7,152 bases of DNA, from NCBI GenBank assembly GCA_902462015.1, contig CABPZV010000103.1, forward strand, positions 1 through 7,152. Reading direction: 5' to 3'. Each line of letters starts with the position of its first letter. The stretch's first letter is position 1. The notes under the pieces are model-generated. The model made no database searches. It had not been told where the DNA came from and was given only the letters and a program-made list of their open reading frames with translations. This DNA comes from an uncultured Eubacteriales bacterium. Lineage in GTDB: Bacteria > Bacillota > Clostridia > Oscillospirales > CAG-272. A program made the translations under genes and the position numbers. Shown here one piece after another: positions 1 to 5,657 of the stretch.

Positions 1-1101
1 GTCTGCGATGGCCGCGAGATTGCCGTAAATGACACAAAGAAAAATTCAGGTATTTACATGCATTTCTGTACACTTGACGGTACGCCTATTTCCGTAGGTG
101 ATACAGTCTCAGCCAAAATTGATATAAACAGACGCGACGCGATACGAAGAAACCATTCAGCATGCCATCTTCTTCAAGCTGCTTTGCGCAGGGTACTTGG
201 CAATCATGTTGAACAGGCAGGTTCGTATGTTGATGCAGACCGTGTGCGCTTTGATTTCAAGCATTTTTCTGCTATGTCGGCGGAGGAAATTGCACGGACG
301 GAGCAGCTTGTAAATACTGAAATTCTTCGCGGAACTCAAATCGACACTTTGGAGACCGACATTGAAACTGCGCGCAGAAACGGAGCTATGGCACTGTTCG
401 GAGAAAAGTACGGGGCTGTCGTTCGAATGGTTAAAATGGGCGATTTTTCATGCGAGCTTTGCGGCGGTACTCACGCGAGCAATACTGCGAAGCTCGGACT
501 GTTTAAGATTTTATCCGAATCCGGTGTTGCGGCCGGTGTCAGACGCATAGAAGGAACCACAGGTATTGGCATTCTGGAGTTGCTTGCTGAGAAAGATGAA
601 TTGATTTCTGAGACGGCACGGGAGCTTAAGGCTACGAATACTAACGATATTGCCCGGCGTGCATCCGCTCTTTCGGAGGAGCTGAAAACGGCGCGTCACG
701 ATATTGAGATTCTTAACGGCCGTATAGCCTCAATGCAGATAAAGTCCATGCTTTCGGACGCAGTTGACGTTGGCCCCGTAAAGGTTATAACCAGGCAAAC
801 GAGTGGCTCTTCAATTGAAACGGCGCGTGCGGTATGCGATGAAATTAAGGGCTCATATGAAAGTTATGTTGTCGTAATATCGACAGATTTTGAAGGAAAG
901 CTTAATTTTGTATGTTCGTGCGGAAAGGCAGCGGTCAATGCTGGGGCCAATGCCGGAAATATTTTGAGGCAGATCAGCGCAATTGCAGGAGGAAAAGGCG
1001 GCGGACGTCCGGACAGTGCAACTTCCGGAGCAAAAGACCGTGACAAGATAGCAGATGCGCTTGCCGCGGTTTCAGATACCGTTTCAGAGATGCTCAAGTA
1101 A
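1..1101 (+). CDS. alaS: Alanine--tRNA ligase, C-terminal part (5' end outside window)
   Basis: Cytoplasmic class II aminoacyl-tRNA synthetase that charges tRNA-Ala and edits mischarged Ser/Gly. The reading frame is open from base 1 with no stop, so the 366 visible residues are the C-terminal portion of a protein usually about 870-880 long; the catalytic domain lies off the left edge. Visible in order: the editing (SAD) domain with the zinc motif HSACH (visible residues 52-56) and the second zinc element CGGTH (154-158), the signature GVAAGVRRIEGTTG, a coiled-coil linker (about 195-250), and the C-Ala/DHHA1 domain ending in the glycine-rich GGKGGGRPD (about 330-338). All four HxxxH/CxxxH zinc ligands are present. 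The first internal ATG, at 58, is not the start because homology continues upstream of it. The gene ends TAA at 1099-1101 and is followed by about 230 bp of non-coding sequence before a terminator hairpin. Identification is firm. Confidence 0.97.
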   Translation, partial: VCDGREIAVNDTKKNSGIYMHFCTLDGTPISVGDTVSAKIDINRRDAIRRNHSACHLLQAALRRVLGNHVEQAGSYVDADRVRFDFKHFSAMSAEEIARTEQLVNTEILRGTQIDTLETDIETARRNGAMALFGEKYGAVVRMVKMGDFSCELCGGTHASNTAKLGLFKILSESGVAAGVRRIEGTTGIGILELLAEKDELISETARELKATNTNDIARRASALSEELKTARHDIEILNGRIASMQIKSMLSDAVDVGPVKVITRQTSGSSIETARAVCDEIKGSYESYVVVISTDFEGKLNFVCSCGKAAVNAGANAGNILRQISAIAGGKGGGRPDSATSGAKDRDKIADALAAVSDTVSEMLK

Positions 1102-1329
1102 CAAATCCAGATTGTATTCATTAAAGGCAGAAAGCCCGTCATAGGACATTTCGGTGAGATTGTACTGCTTCCGAAACAAAGGAAGTGTTAACCGTCATCC
1201 TTAGAGCTGAATGCCTTATCAGCCGAACACCTGTCGATCGCCGCATCAACGGGCAATTTCCTTATCAGTTGTGACATCTGTTTTTAGCTTTAAATGTAGT
1301 TCAGTAAGACACTTCTTCGATGAAAATAG
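1102..1329. other. Intergenic stretch, probable decayed sequence, no intact gene
   Basis: No intact gene with a ribosome binding site is visible. On the minus strand two adjacent short frames read like protein but in different frames: 1188-1277 (29 codons, starting MSQLIRKLPVD) and about 1084-1191 (about 35 codons, containing LPLFRKQYNL), joined by a one-base frame change near 1189. Neither is recognised, and neither has a Shine-Dalgarno sequence. The second overlaps the end of alaS. I read this as possible remnant sequence, with low certainty. Confidence 0.3.
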
Positions 1330-1392
1330 AAATTCGGGTGAAATATGCATGACATAAATTAGTCAGTATATTCACCCGGATTTTTGATTTTT
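1330..1392. terminator. Bidirectional intrinsic terminator between alaS and the glycosylase gene
   Basis: The arms at 1330-1342 and 1371-1383 pair over 13 positions with one G-T wobble (core CGGGTGAA / TTCACCCG). An inner TGAC/GTCA pairing closes a loop of about 8 nt. A T-rich tract (1381-1393) follows on the plus strand, and A-rich sequence precedes the hairpin, giving T's on the minus strand. It lies between two convergent genes, so it probably ends both transcripts. Confidence 0.8.
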
Positions 1393-1871
1393 TATACATT
1401 TAAAATTTCCGACCATGCTTTCTTCAGCTTTTCTGTTGTCCATGATGCATTTGCCGGACTTGTAGACGGCAGATATACCGCTTCGATATTGACGGTTTCG
1501 GCCATATATCGTGAATAAAGCGATGCGGCGGTTCTGCCGTTCAAAAAAATTCTTTTTATTTTGGCTGTGTTTATTATATCTGAAATGTCATTTGGCACAG
1601 CGGTTTTGATAGCGCTGTCTGCGCTTCCGGTTATTTCACAGGATGCGATTACATCCCAGAGGGCTATTTTATGTGTTAACAAAAGCTTTTTCTTTTCATT
1701 AATGTTTTCCGGAAACGGCTCTTCGAATAGTTGAGAAAGAACTGACCAGAAACGGTTTCTTGGATGTCCGTAGAAAAATCCTTCTTCTCTTGACTTAACC
1801 GACGGGAAGCTTCCAAGTATAAGTATTTTCGAGTTTTTATTCCAAACCGGTGGAATCGGATGCGATATCAT
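1392..1871 (-). CDS. DNA-deoxyinosine glycosylase (uracil-DNA glycosylase superfamily, family 6)
   Basis: Base-excision repair enzyme expected to remove hypoxanthine (deaminated adenine) from DNA; acts in the cytoplasm on the nucleoid. The 159-residue length is typical of the family. Motif 1 reads ILGSFPSVKSREEGFFYGHP (residues 18-37) and runs into NRFW (39-42). Asn39 sits where I recall the catalytic Asn of the Methanosarcina hypoxanthine glycosylase, but that match is from memory. The distal motif LPSTSPANA (about 133-141) corresponds to the DNA-intercalating loop of the superfamily. The start is supported by AAAGGA 8 nt upstream (minus-strand reading). The stop TAA at 1392-1394 lies just beyond the shared hairpin terminator. 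A short unassigned frame ends 11 bp upstream of the start. Family assignment is strong; substrate is by family. Confidence 0.93.
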   Translation of the reverse strand: MISHPIPPVWNKNSKILILGSFPSVKSREEGFFYGHPRNRFWSVLSQLFEEPFPENINEKKKLLLTHKIALWDVIASCEITGSADSAIKTAVPNDISDIINTAKIKRIFLNGRTAASLYSRYMAETVNIEAVYLPSTSPANASWTTEKLKKAWSEILNV

Positions 1872-1882
1872 TGGTTTGTCCT

Positions 1883-2035
1883 TTATTTTTTTGTATTCTT
1901 TATTTTGCAGGTATCAATAAAATTTGTGTCATGCTGCAGTTTTTTCAGCGGCAGGTTGTACCGCTCGACGAAACAAATTAACGGGAACTCTTCTGCAGAA
2001 ATCAGTGCCTTAATATTCGCCGTCTTGGCGTACAC
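1883..2035 (-). other. Short unassigned reading frame (50 codons, GTG start) upstream of the glycosylase gene
   Basis: Minus-strand frame closed by TAG at 2039-2041 upstream and TAA at 1883-1885. It reads like real protein: it includes ISAEEFPLICFVERYNLPLK and a lysine-rich end. It stops 11 bp before the glycosylase start. There is no ATG; GTG at 2033-2035 is the only plausible start, with only a weak AGCAGG upstream. It may be the tail of a decayed gene, since sequence further upstream on this strand (about 2070-2140) also reads protein-like but is interrupted by stops. Not recognised. Confidence 0.2.
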
Positions 2036-2148
2036 TGACTAACACCTGCTGTCTTAGAAGTCATTTAACTGTCGGCCTCCGCCTTAAGTTTTGATGCTAT
2101 AGCAGCTGATACGTAAACAGCCGATGCCTGATAACCGGAACATATTGC
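2036..2148. other. Intergenic remnant downstream of the peroxiredoxin gene
   Basis: No gene is visible. On the minus strand an alanine-rich reading frame (containing YQASAVYVSAAIASKL) ends in TAA a little upstream of the 1883-2035 frame and in a different frame, consistent with a degraded gene. No strong terminator hairpin follows the peroxiredoxin stop. Confidence 0.3.
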
Positions 2149-2601
2149 TTATAATTCAGCAAGGATTTCTGCCGCATTTGTGTCAGGTTTAACTTTGGAC
2201 ATGACTTTTTCTATATTTCCGTTTTCATCTATTATGAAAGTGGTACGTACCACACCCATACTAATTTTACCATATAGCTTTTTTTCCTGCCATACATCGT
2301 AAGCTTTGATGGCAGCAAGCTCAGGATCTGATAATAGTATAAACGGCAGATTATATTTTTCTGCAAATTTATTGTGTGATGCTTCACTGTCCTTGCTGAT
2401 TCCGATAACTACAATTCCTTTGCTTTGGAACTCTTTATACAGCTCAGCAAAAGCACATGCCTGCCTGGTACACCCCGGAGTATTATCCTTGGGATAGAAA
2501 TAGAGTACAACCTTTTTCCCTATAAAATCGGACAGTGAAATTGGATTGCCGTTTTTATCGTTTAAGGTGAAATTATATGCCTTCATTCCTTTTTGTAACA
2601 T
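2149..2601 (-). CDS. bcp: Bcp-type peroxiredoxin (thioredoxin-dependent thiol peroxidase)
   Basis: Cytoplasmic peroxidase of the AhpC/TSA BCP/PrxQ subfamily; reduces hydrogen peroxide and organic peroxides and is recycled by thioredoxin. The 150-residue length fits. The thioredoxin fold begins with LYFYPKDNTPGCT. The peroxidatic cysteine is Cys44 in TPGCT, with a resolving Cys49 five residues on (the CX4C spacing of atypical 2-Cys BCP). The conserved active-site arginine is Arg119 in VVRTTFIID. The start at 2601 is set by AAAGGAGT (plus-strand 2608-2615) seven bases upstream; the internal Met6 is less well placed. A TATAAT -10 lies at 2634-2639. It appears monocistronic: a gap of about 245 bp separates it from the gene upstream, and about 280 bp separates it from the glycosylase. 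Confident call. Confidence 0.96.
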   Translation of the reverse strand: MLQKGMKAYNFTLNDKNGNPISLSDFIGKKVVLYFYPKDNTPGCTRQACAFAELYKEFQSKGIVVIGISKDSEASHNKFAEKYNLPFILLSDPELAAIKAYDVWQEKKLYGKISMGVVRTTFIIDENGNIEKVMSKVKPDTNAAEILAEL

Positions 2602-2607
2602 TATATT

Positions 2608-2640
2608 ACTCCTTTGTTAATGATCGTATTCTTATTATAC
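2608..2640 (-). promoter_or_regulatory. Peroxiredoxin gene -10 element, RBS, and imperfect PerR-box-like inverted repeat
   Basis: Reading the minus strand, TATAAT occupies 2639-2634, and AAAGGAGT (2615-2608) lies seven bases before the ATG. No good TTGACA is found at 16-18 bp; GTGGTT at 17 bp is a poor -35. The 15-mer at 2626-2640 is an imperfect inverted repeat with ends GTAT/ATAC. By hand count it matches the Bacillus PerR consensus (TTATAATNATTATAA) at 10 of 14 fixed positions. The -10 and RBS are well supported; regulation by PerR is only a hypothesis because the region is AT-rich. Confidence 0.5.
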
Positions 2641-2688
2641 TATAAATTACTTGGCAAACCACAATGTTTTGGGGTTTTGCTTGCAAAA

Positions 2689-2742
2689 TCGCTGACTTTG
2701 TCAGCGAAACGAAACTTGCACCTTAAAGCTTTAGCTTTAAGG
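2689..2742. repeat. Tandem pair of perfect hairpins in the gap upstream of the peroxiredoxin gene
   Basis: Hairpin one: TCGCTGAC (2689-2696), loop TTT, GTCAGCGA (2700-2707), an 8-bp stem. Hairpin two: CCTTAAAGC (2721-2729), loop TTTA, GCTTTAAGG (2734-2742), a 9-bp stem. A 9-base direct repeat TGCTTGCAA flanks them at 2678-2686 and 2765-2773. Neither has a strong T-tract, though on the minus strand the first is followed by ATTTTGC, so they could help end transcription of the 107-residue gene. The arrangement resembles a dispersed intergenic palindrome element; copies elsewhere in the genome cannot be checked here. Confidence 0.6.
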
Positions 2743-2845
2743 TTATTATACTATGAAGTGAAAATGCTTGCAAGGACATTTTTTCAGAGTGTCAATTTTA
2801 TTATGATGTGGGTCGCGCTTTCTCATATTAATAAAATAATTTCGA

Positions 2846-3169
2846 TTATTCACATTTTTCAATTATAGAAACATTAATATTTCTTACATTTTTTAGTTTT
2901 TTATTGTTATGCTTCATGGTGTGGTAATAAGTTGAACTTTTTATATCGAATGCAACCGTGCAGTTCTTATGAAACCCTTTGAAGCAAGTTGTGTGATTCC
3001 AGTCTGCAAGCCAGTGTTGTTCAATGCTCCATCGGGCAATAGCTTCTTCTGTCTTTTCAGAGTTGTTAAGACGATTTTGCAAAATAGGAGCCATATCAAG
3101 TTTCTCAGACAAGTGGTAAAAAATTGCGTCACCGTTTACATAGTAATCATCGATCTTTGCGTAATACAT
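2846..3169 (-). CDS. Hypothetical protein, 107 residues, orphan
   Basis: Not recognised. The frame has an excellent Shine-Dalgarno (GAAAGGTG, seven bases before ATG) and ordinary codon use, so it is probably a real gene despite overlapping open frames on both strands. The protein is soluble and polar with no signal peptide or membrane segment. The N-terminal half is rich in aromatic and acidic residues (YYAKIDDYYVNGDAIFYHL). The centre holds a Trp/His-rich stretch (WSIEQHWLADWNHTTCF, about residues 47-63) with two cysteines nearby (Cys62, Cys70). The C-terminus is basic (KHNNKKLKN). It sits alone between two blocks of palindromic sequence (2689-2742 and 3271-3419), which hints at cargo of a small mobile or repeat element, but no transposase is present. 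Stop TAA at 2846-2848. Function unknown. Confidence 0.6.
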   Translation of the reverse strand: MYYAKIDDYYVNGDAIFYHLSEKLDMAPILQNRLNNSEKTEEAIARWSIEQHWLADWNHTTCFKGFHKNCTVAFDIKSSTYYHTMKHNNKKLKNVRNINVSIIEKCE

Positions 3170-3267
3170 TTGTTATCACCTTTCTACTTATATGTTTTTA
3201 AATTTTGCTGGGAGTATATTGTTAATAAAATATTCATTTCGCCTGATAAACGCATAACTTAGGCAAG

Positions 3268-3419
3268 AATGTCCTGCCATTAAGGCAATCGCCATTAAAG
3301 CTGCCGCTTTAATGGCGGCGGGTTACATTTCACCATTCAGTGGAAGATACAATCTCCCACTGGAATGGTTGCCACGCCATATGACGGGGCAAGCCCCTTA
3401 TTGAACTGTTATACAGTTC
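3268..3419. repeat. Hairpin-rich intergenic block (four or more palindromes)
   Basis: Successive inverted repeats: TGCC/GGCA around 3275-3286; a perfect 12-bp stem CGCCATTAAAGC (3290-3301), loop TGCC, GCTTTAATGGCG (3306-3317); an imperfect CCATTCAGTGG (about 3333-3343) facing CCACTGGAATGG (about 3357-3368); GGGG/CCCC at 3386-3397; and a 7-bp stem GAACTGT (3403-3409), loop TAT, ACAGTTC (3413-3419), which overlaps the stop codon of the 167-residue gene. The TTAAAGC/GCTTTAA core recurs in the other hairpin block at 2721-2742, and AATGTCCT (3268-3275) is an inverted copy of AGGACATT at 2773-2780. The block may act as a terminator for the minus-strand gene or be a dispersed repeat. Confidence 0.6.
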
Positions 3420-3912
3420 TTACCGTAACGGAAATACTGCTGTAGTCATAACCGATCGGAATTAAAAGTCTTGTCATCAGAATATTAAGCAGGGTTTCAG
3501 TATCATAATGAGTTTCCATAAACAGATTTTCCCCGATTTTGAGAGGACTTCTCATGCCGTCGCTTGTTTTAGCCAATAAAGTACGTTTTTTGCCCGACAC
3601 TTTGCCCGCAAGATTTTCAAGTTCTTTATTATATTTTTCTGATGCCATGCATCTTTTCATAATTTCCTCGACTAACTGTTTCCAGGTTCGGATTGAAATA
3701 CTTTCACTGCCGATAATTACACTTGTCGGTTTTTTACCCTTGAAAATCCCCGAACCTGCTGTCAAGGGATATTTCATTTCATACGGCTGTATGTACTCAT
3801 TTGAATTTTCGTTTAAATCTTTGGACAGATGTTCGATAATTACGTCAAATTCTGTATTAATCTCTTGCAAAATTCTTTTTCTCATAGCCTCAAGCTCCTG
3901 AAAGATAATCAT
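3409..3912 (-). CDS. Conserved hypothetical protein, 167 residues, coiled-coil N-terminus
   Basis: Function unknown. The sequence resembles a conserved hypothetical family I associate with Clostridia, but I cannot name it. Residues about 1-35 are a charged, likely coiled-coil helix (FQELEAMRKRILQEI). A compact domain follows: YPLTAGSGIFKGKKPTSVII, then a tryptophan motif RTWKQLVEEIMKRC, a basic loop GKVSGKKRTLLAK, and a C-terminal segment MRSPLKIGENLFMETHYDTE leading to LLIPIGYDYSSISV. No membrane segment or signal peptide. The start at 3912 is chosen because GGAGG (plus-strand 3921-3925) lies eight bases upstream. A longer frame to 3984 would begin inside the -35 hexamer of the promoter at 3956-3984, so it cannot be translated from that transcript. 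Single-gene transcription unit, divergent from the TIM-barrel gene. Confidence 0.85.
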   Translation of the reverse strand: MIIFQELEAMRKRILQEINTEFDVIIEHLSKDLNENSNEYIQPYEMKYPLTAGSGIFKGKKPTSVIIGSESISIRTWKQLVEEIMKRCMASEKYNKELENLAGKVSGKKRTLLAKTSDGMRSPLKIGENLFMETHYDTETLLNILMTRLLIPIGYDYSSISVTVRTV

Positions 3913-3955
3913 ATAATCAGCCTCCATATACATTAGCACGTGTCCAACTGTATTT

Positions 3956-3984
3956 ATTATACACCGGCCTGCATTATCTGTCAA
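3956..3984 (-). promoter_or_regulatory. Consensus sigma-A promoter for the 167-residue hypothetical gene
   Basis: On the minus strand TTGACA (3984-3979) and TATAAT (3961-3956) are separated by exactly 17 bp, a perfect match to the housekeeping consensus. Transcription should start near 3949, leaving a leader of about 37 nt before the ATG at 3912. Upstream sequence (3990-4040) is A/T rich, as in UP elements. Confidence 0.88.
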
Positions 3985-4043
3985 TACCCTTTTCAGAAAA
4001 AAATTCAGATAAATAATGTTTTTTGATAAAAATAAAAAAAGTG

Positions 4044-4072
4044 TTGAAATTCAAAATCTTTTGTGCTATACT
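4044..4072 (+). promoter_or_regulatory. Sigma-A promoter for the TIM-barrel gene
   Basis: TTGAAA (4044-4049), a 17-bp spacer, and TATACT (4067-4072), one or two mismatches per hexamer from consensus. Predicted start near 4079, giving a leader of about 54 nt. The -35 lies in a small palindrome TTGAA-A-TTCAA (4044-4054), which could be an operator. The leader ribosome binding site is weak: AGGA about 12 nt from the ATG. Confidence 0.75.
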
Positions 4073-4132
4073 TAAGCGCGATGAATTATATCGAAAGGGA
4101 TTTCCCGCACTTTTGCAGGATATGGTATTGAT

Positions 4133-4894
4133 ATGAATAAGCTTAATAAAATTGGTGTTCAGCTATTCACAGTAGGAGCTTTTATGAAAACCGAAGAGGA
4201 CATTAAGAGAACCTTTGAAAAGCTGAAAAAGCTTGGATATGATGAGGCTCAGACAGCCGGAATGCCTTGCTCATATGATGTTTTTGCCAAATTGGCTCAG
4301 GAGGCCGGAATCGATATTGTAGGTACACATGAGGATTTTGATAAACTCATAGCTGACCCTGAAACTACAATGAATAATCACAAAATATTAAATACAGATG
4401 TAATTGGAATCGGCGGTCTTTGGGAGAATACTAAAGAGGGCTATCTTAATTTTATTAACCAGGCTAATGAATTTGCAAATACAATTTCTGAAAGGGGATT
4501 TACTTTCAGTTATCATAACCATAGCTTTGAGTTTAATAGTTTTGAAGACGGTACTATCCCGTTTGATATGCTTGTCGATAAATTGGACGCTTCTAAGGTC
4601 AGCTTTGTTCTTGATACATATTGGGTGCAGTATGGCGGAGCGGATGTTCGGCATTTGATTGAAAAACTGTCTGGAAGAATAAAGATTATTCATCTCAAGG
4701 ATATGGCATATAACCGTGATTCGGGACCGTATATTACTGAAATAGGAAACGGAAATCTCTATTGGGACGGAATAATAGAGGCATCCCTAAATTCTGGGGT
4801 CAAGCATTTTGTGGTTGAACAGGATTCATGTCCGGGAGATCCGTTTGACAGTCTGAAAATCAGCAGTGACTATTTACATGCAAACTTTTTTTAA
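4133..4894 (+). CDS. Sugar phosphate isomerase/epimerase-like TIM barrel protein
   Basis: Member of the xylose isomerase-like / AP endonuclease family 2 TIM-barrel superfamily; 253 residues, within the usual size. Family marks: IGVQLFTV at the first strand (7-14), a likely second-strand THEDF (65-69), FSYHNHSFEF (125-134), VLDTYWVQYGG (159-169), IIHLKDM (185-191), EIGNGNLYWDGI (203-214) and FVVEQDSCPGDPFDSLKIS (226-244). Probable metal or substrate residues are His128/His130, Glu133, Asp161, His187 and Glu229, assigned by position in the family. Proteins with this C-terminal GDP-F-SLKIS pattern are usually annotated only generically; whether the substrate is a free sugar, a sugar phosphate or a 3-keto sugar cannot be told. 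It is cytoplasmic with no signal peptide. The gene has its own promoter and terminator and no sugar-pathway neighbours, so context does not help. Confidence 0.92.
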   Translation: MNKLNKIGVQLFTVGAFMKTEEDIKRTFEKLKKLGYDEAQTAGMPCSYDVFAKLAQEAGIDIVGTHEDFDKLIADPETTMNNHKILNTDVIGIGGLWENTKEGYLNFINQANEFANTISERGFTFSYHNHSFEFNSFEDGTIPFDMLVDKLDASKVSFVLDTYWVQYGGADVRHLIEKLSGRIKIIHLKDMAYNRDSGPYITEIGNGNLYWDGIIEASLNSGVKHFVVEQDSCPGDPFDSLKISSDYLHANFF

Positions 4895-4908
4895 TTGAAA
4901 TTGATTAT

Positions 4909-4946
4909 TGCCGTGACTTAGTCACGGCATTTCAAAATTATTTTTT
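4909..4946 (+). terminator. Intrinsic terminator after the TIM-barrel gene
   Basis: Perfect 9-bp stem TGCCGTGAC (4909-4917), loop TTA, GTCACGGCA (4921-4929), 15 nt after the stop. A T-run follows at 4941-4946 after an intervening A-rich stretch, so the U-tract is not immediately adjacent; termination is likely but may be imperfect. Confidence 0.75.
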
Positions 4947-5053
4947 GTATAATAAAGATGCAAGAAATTTTAAAGACTGGTGAAAAACGGAACAAATCAT
5001 TTATTTGTCAAATCTTGTTTTTTTGTCTTTTAAGAATTCAATACATGTAAAAT
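4938..5053 (+). promoter_or_regulatory. Candidate promoter and operator region of the rubrerythrin gene
   Basis: A TATAAT lies at 4948-4953 but lacks a good -35 at 16-18 bp; it overlaps a 15-mer TTATTTTTTGTATAA (4938-4952) that matches the PerR consensus at 10 of 14 positions. An alternative is TTGTCT (5023-5028) with TAAAAT (5048-5053), spacer 19 bp. An inverted repeat ACAAAT-CATTT-ATTTGT (4992-5008) lies between, possibly an operator. Which promoter is used cannot be decided from the sequence. Confidence 0.4.
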
Positions 5054-5076
5054 AAAGAAAGGTATGGTAAATCATT

Positions 5077-5625
5077 ATGAAAAAATGGAGATGCACAGTA
5101 TGCGGAGAAATAGTAGAATCGGATGTTCGTCCCGATAAATGTCCTCTTTGTAAAGCGCCCGGAGAAAAGTTCGTTGAAGTTAAAGAAGAAGAAATGACAT
5201 GGGCAGCTGAGCATGTGGTAGGAATCGGCAAGAAGGATGCTTCGGAAGAAATTATAGAAGGTCTTCGCGCAAACTTTAACGGTGAATGTACTGAGGTTGG
5301 TATGTATCTTGCAATGGCAAGAGTTGCTCACAGAGAGGGATATCCTGAAATCGGCCTCTATTGGGAAAAGGCGGCATATGAGGAAGCTGAGCATGCTGCA
5401 AAATTTGCAGAGCTTCTCGGAGAGGTTGTAACGGATTCTACCAAGAAGAACCTTGAGATGAGAGTCGAGGCAGAAAACGGAGCAACTGCCGGAAAATTTG
5501 AGCTTGCTAAAATGGCAAAGGCTGCAAATCTTGATGCGATTCACGATACTGTTCATGAAATGGCGCGTGATGAAGCTCGTCACGGAAAAGCTTTCAAAGG
5601 TCTTCTTGAAAGATATTTTGGCTGA
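5077..5625 (+). CDS. Reverse rubrerythrin (N-terminal rubredoxin domain plus diiron domain)
   Basis: Cytoplasmic non-haem iron peroxidase of anaerobes, reducing hydrogen peroxide to water with electrons from NAD(P)H via rubredoxin or similar carriers; 182 residues. The rubredoxin-like FeS4 site is at the N-terminus (CTVC at 6-9, CPLC at 22-25), the reverse of classical rubrerythrin, where it is C-terminal; this order is known from Clostridium acetobutylicum. The ferritin-like four-helix domain follows, with ligand candidates Glu70/Glu73 (GECTE), Glu103-x-x-His106 (EEAEH), Glu133 (ENG) and Glu166-x-x-His169 (DEARH). All key residues are present. The ribosome site GAAAGG lies about 14 nt from the ATG, longer than usual. 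It is followed after 32 bp by the BFD-like gene on the same strand with no terminator between, so the two are probably one operon. Confidence 0.95.
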   Translation: MKKWRCTVCGEIVESDVRPDKCPLCKAPGEKFVEVKEEEMTWAAEHVVGIGKKDASEEIIEGLRANFNGECTEVGMYLAMARVAHREGYPEIGLYWEKAAYEEAEHAAKFAELLGEVVTDSTKKNLEMRVEAENGATAGKFELAKMAKAANLDAIHDTVHEMARDEARHGKAFKGLLERYFG

Positions 5626-5657
5626 GTCGCCGCAGGCGGTACGAGGTATATATTTTT

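Noticed and set aside
864..1142. Minus-strand open frame of 92 codons over the 3' end of alaS
   Set aside because: Antisense shadow of the DHHA1 coding region; no RBS and no recognisable protein.
1860..2042. Plus-strand open frame with a hydrophobic start (MRYHWFVLYFF)
   Set aside because: Antisense to the glycosylase start and its A-rich leader; hydrophobicity comes from T-rich DNA and there is no RBS.
2614..2868. Plus-strand 84-codon frame across the hairpins upstream of the peroxiredoxin gene
   Set aside because: It covers the peroxiredoxin promoter and two palindromes; no RBS. Its peptide is the translation of the repeat, not a gene.
2969..3262. Plus-strand 97-codon frame opposite the 107-residue gene
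   Set aside because: No RBS. The minus-strand frame has a good RBS and normal codon use, so this is the shadow.
2689..3419. CRISPR array or tRNA interpretation of the hairpin clusters
   Set aside because: The palindromes are not regularly spaced identical repeats with unique spacers, and no cloverleaf with a conserved T-loop or CCA-proximal acceptor stem is visible.
3913..3984. N-terminal extension of the 167-residue hypothetical to 191 residues
   Set aside because: The extended start codon overlaps the -35 hexamer of a consensus promoter and lacks an RBS, whereas the ATG at 3912 has GGAGG at 8 nt.
5038..5583. Minus-strand 181-codon frame over the rubrerythrin gene
   Set aside because: Antisense of a clearly identified rubrerythrin; Cys/Phe-rich composition is typical of shadow translation.
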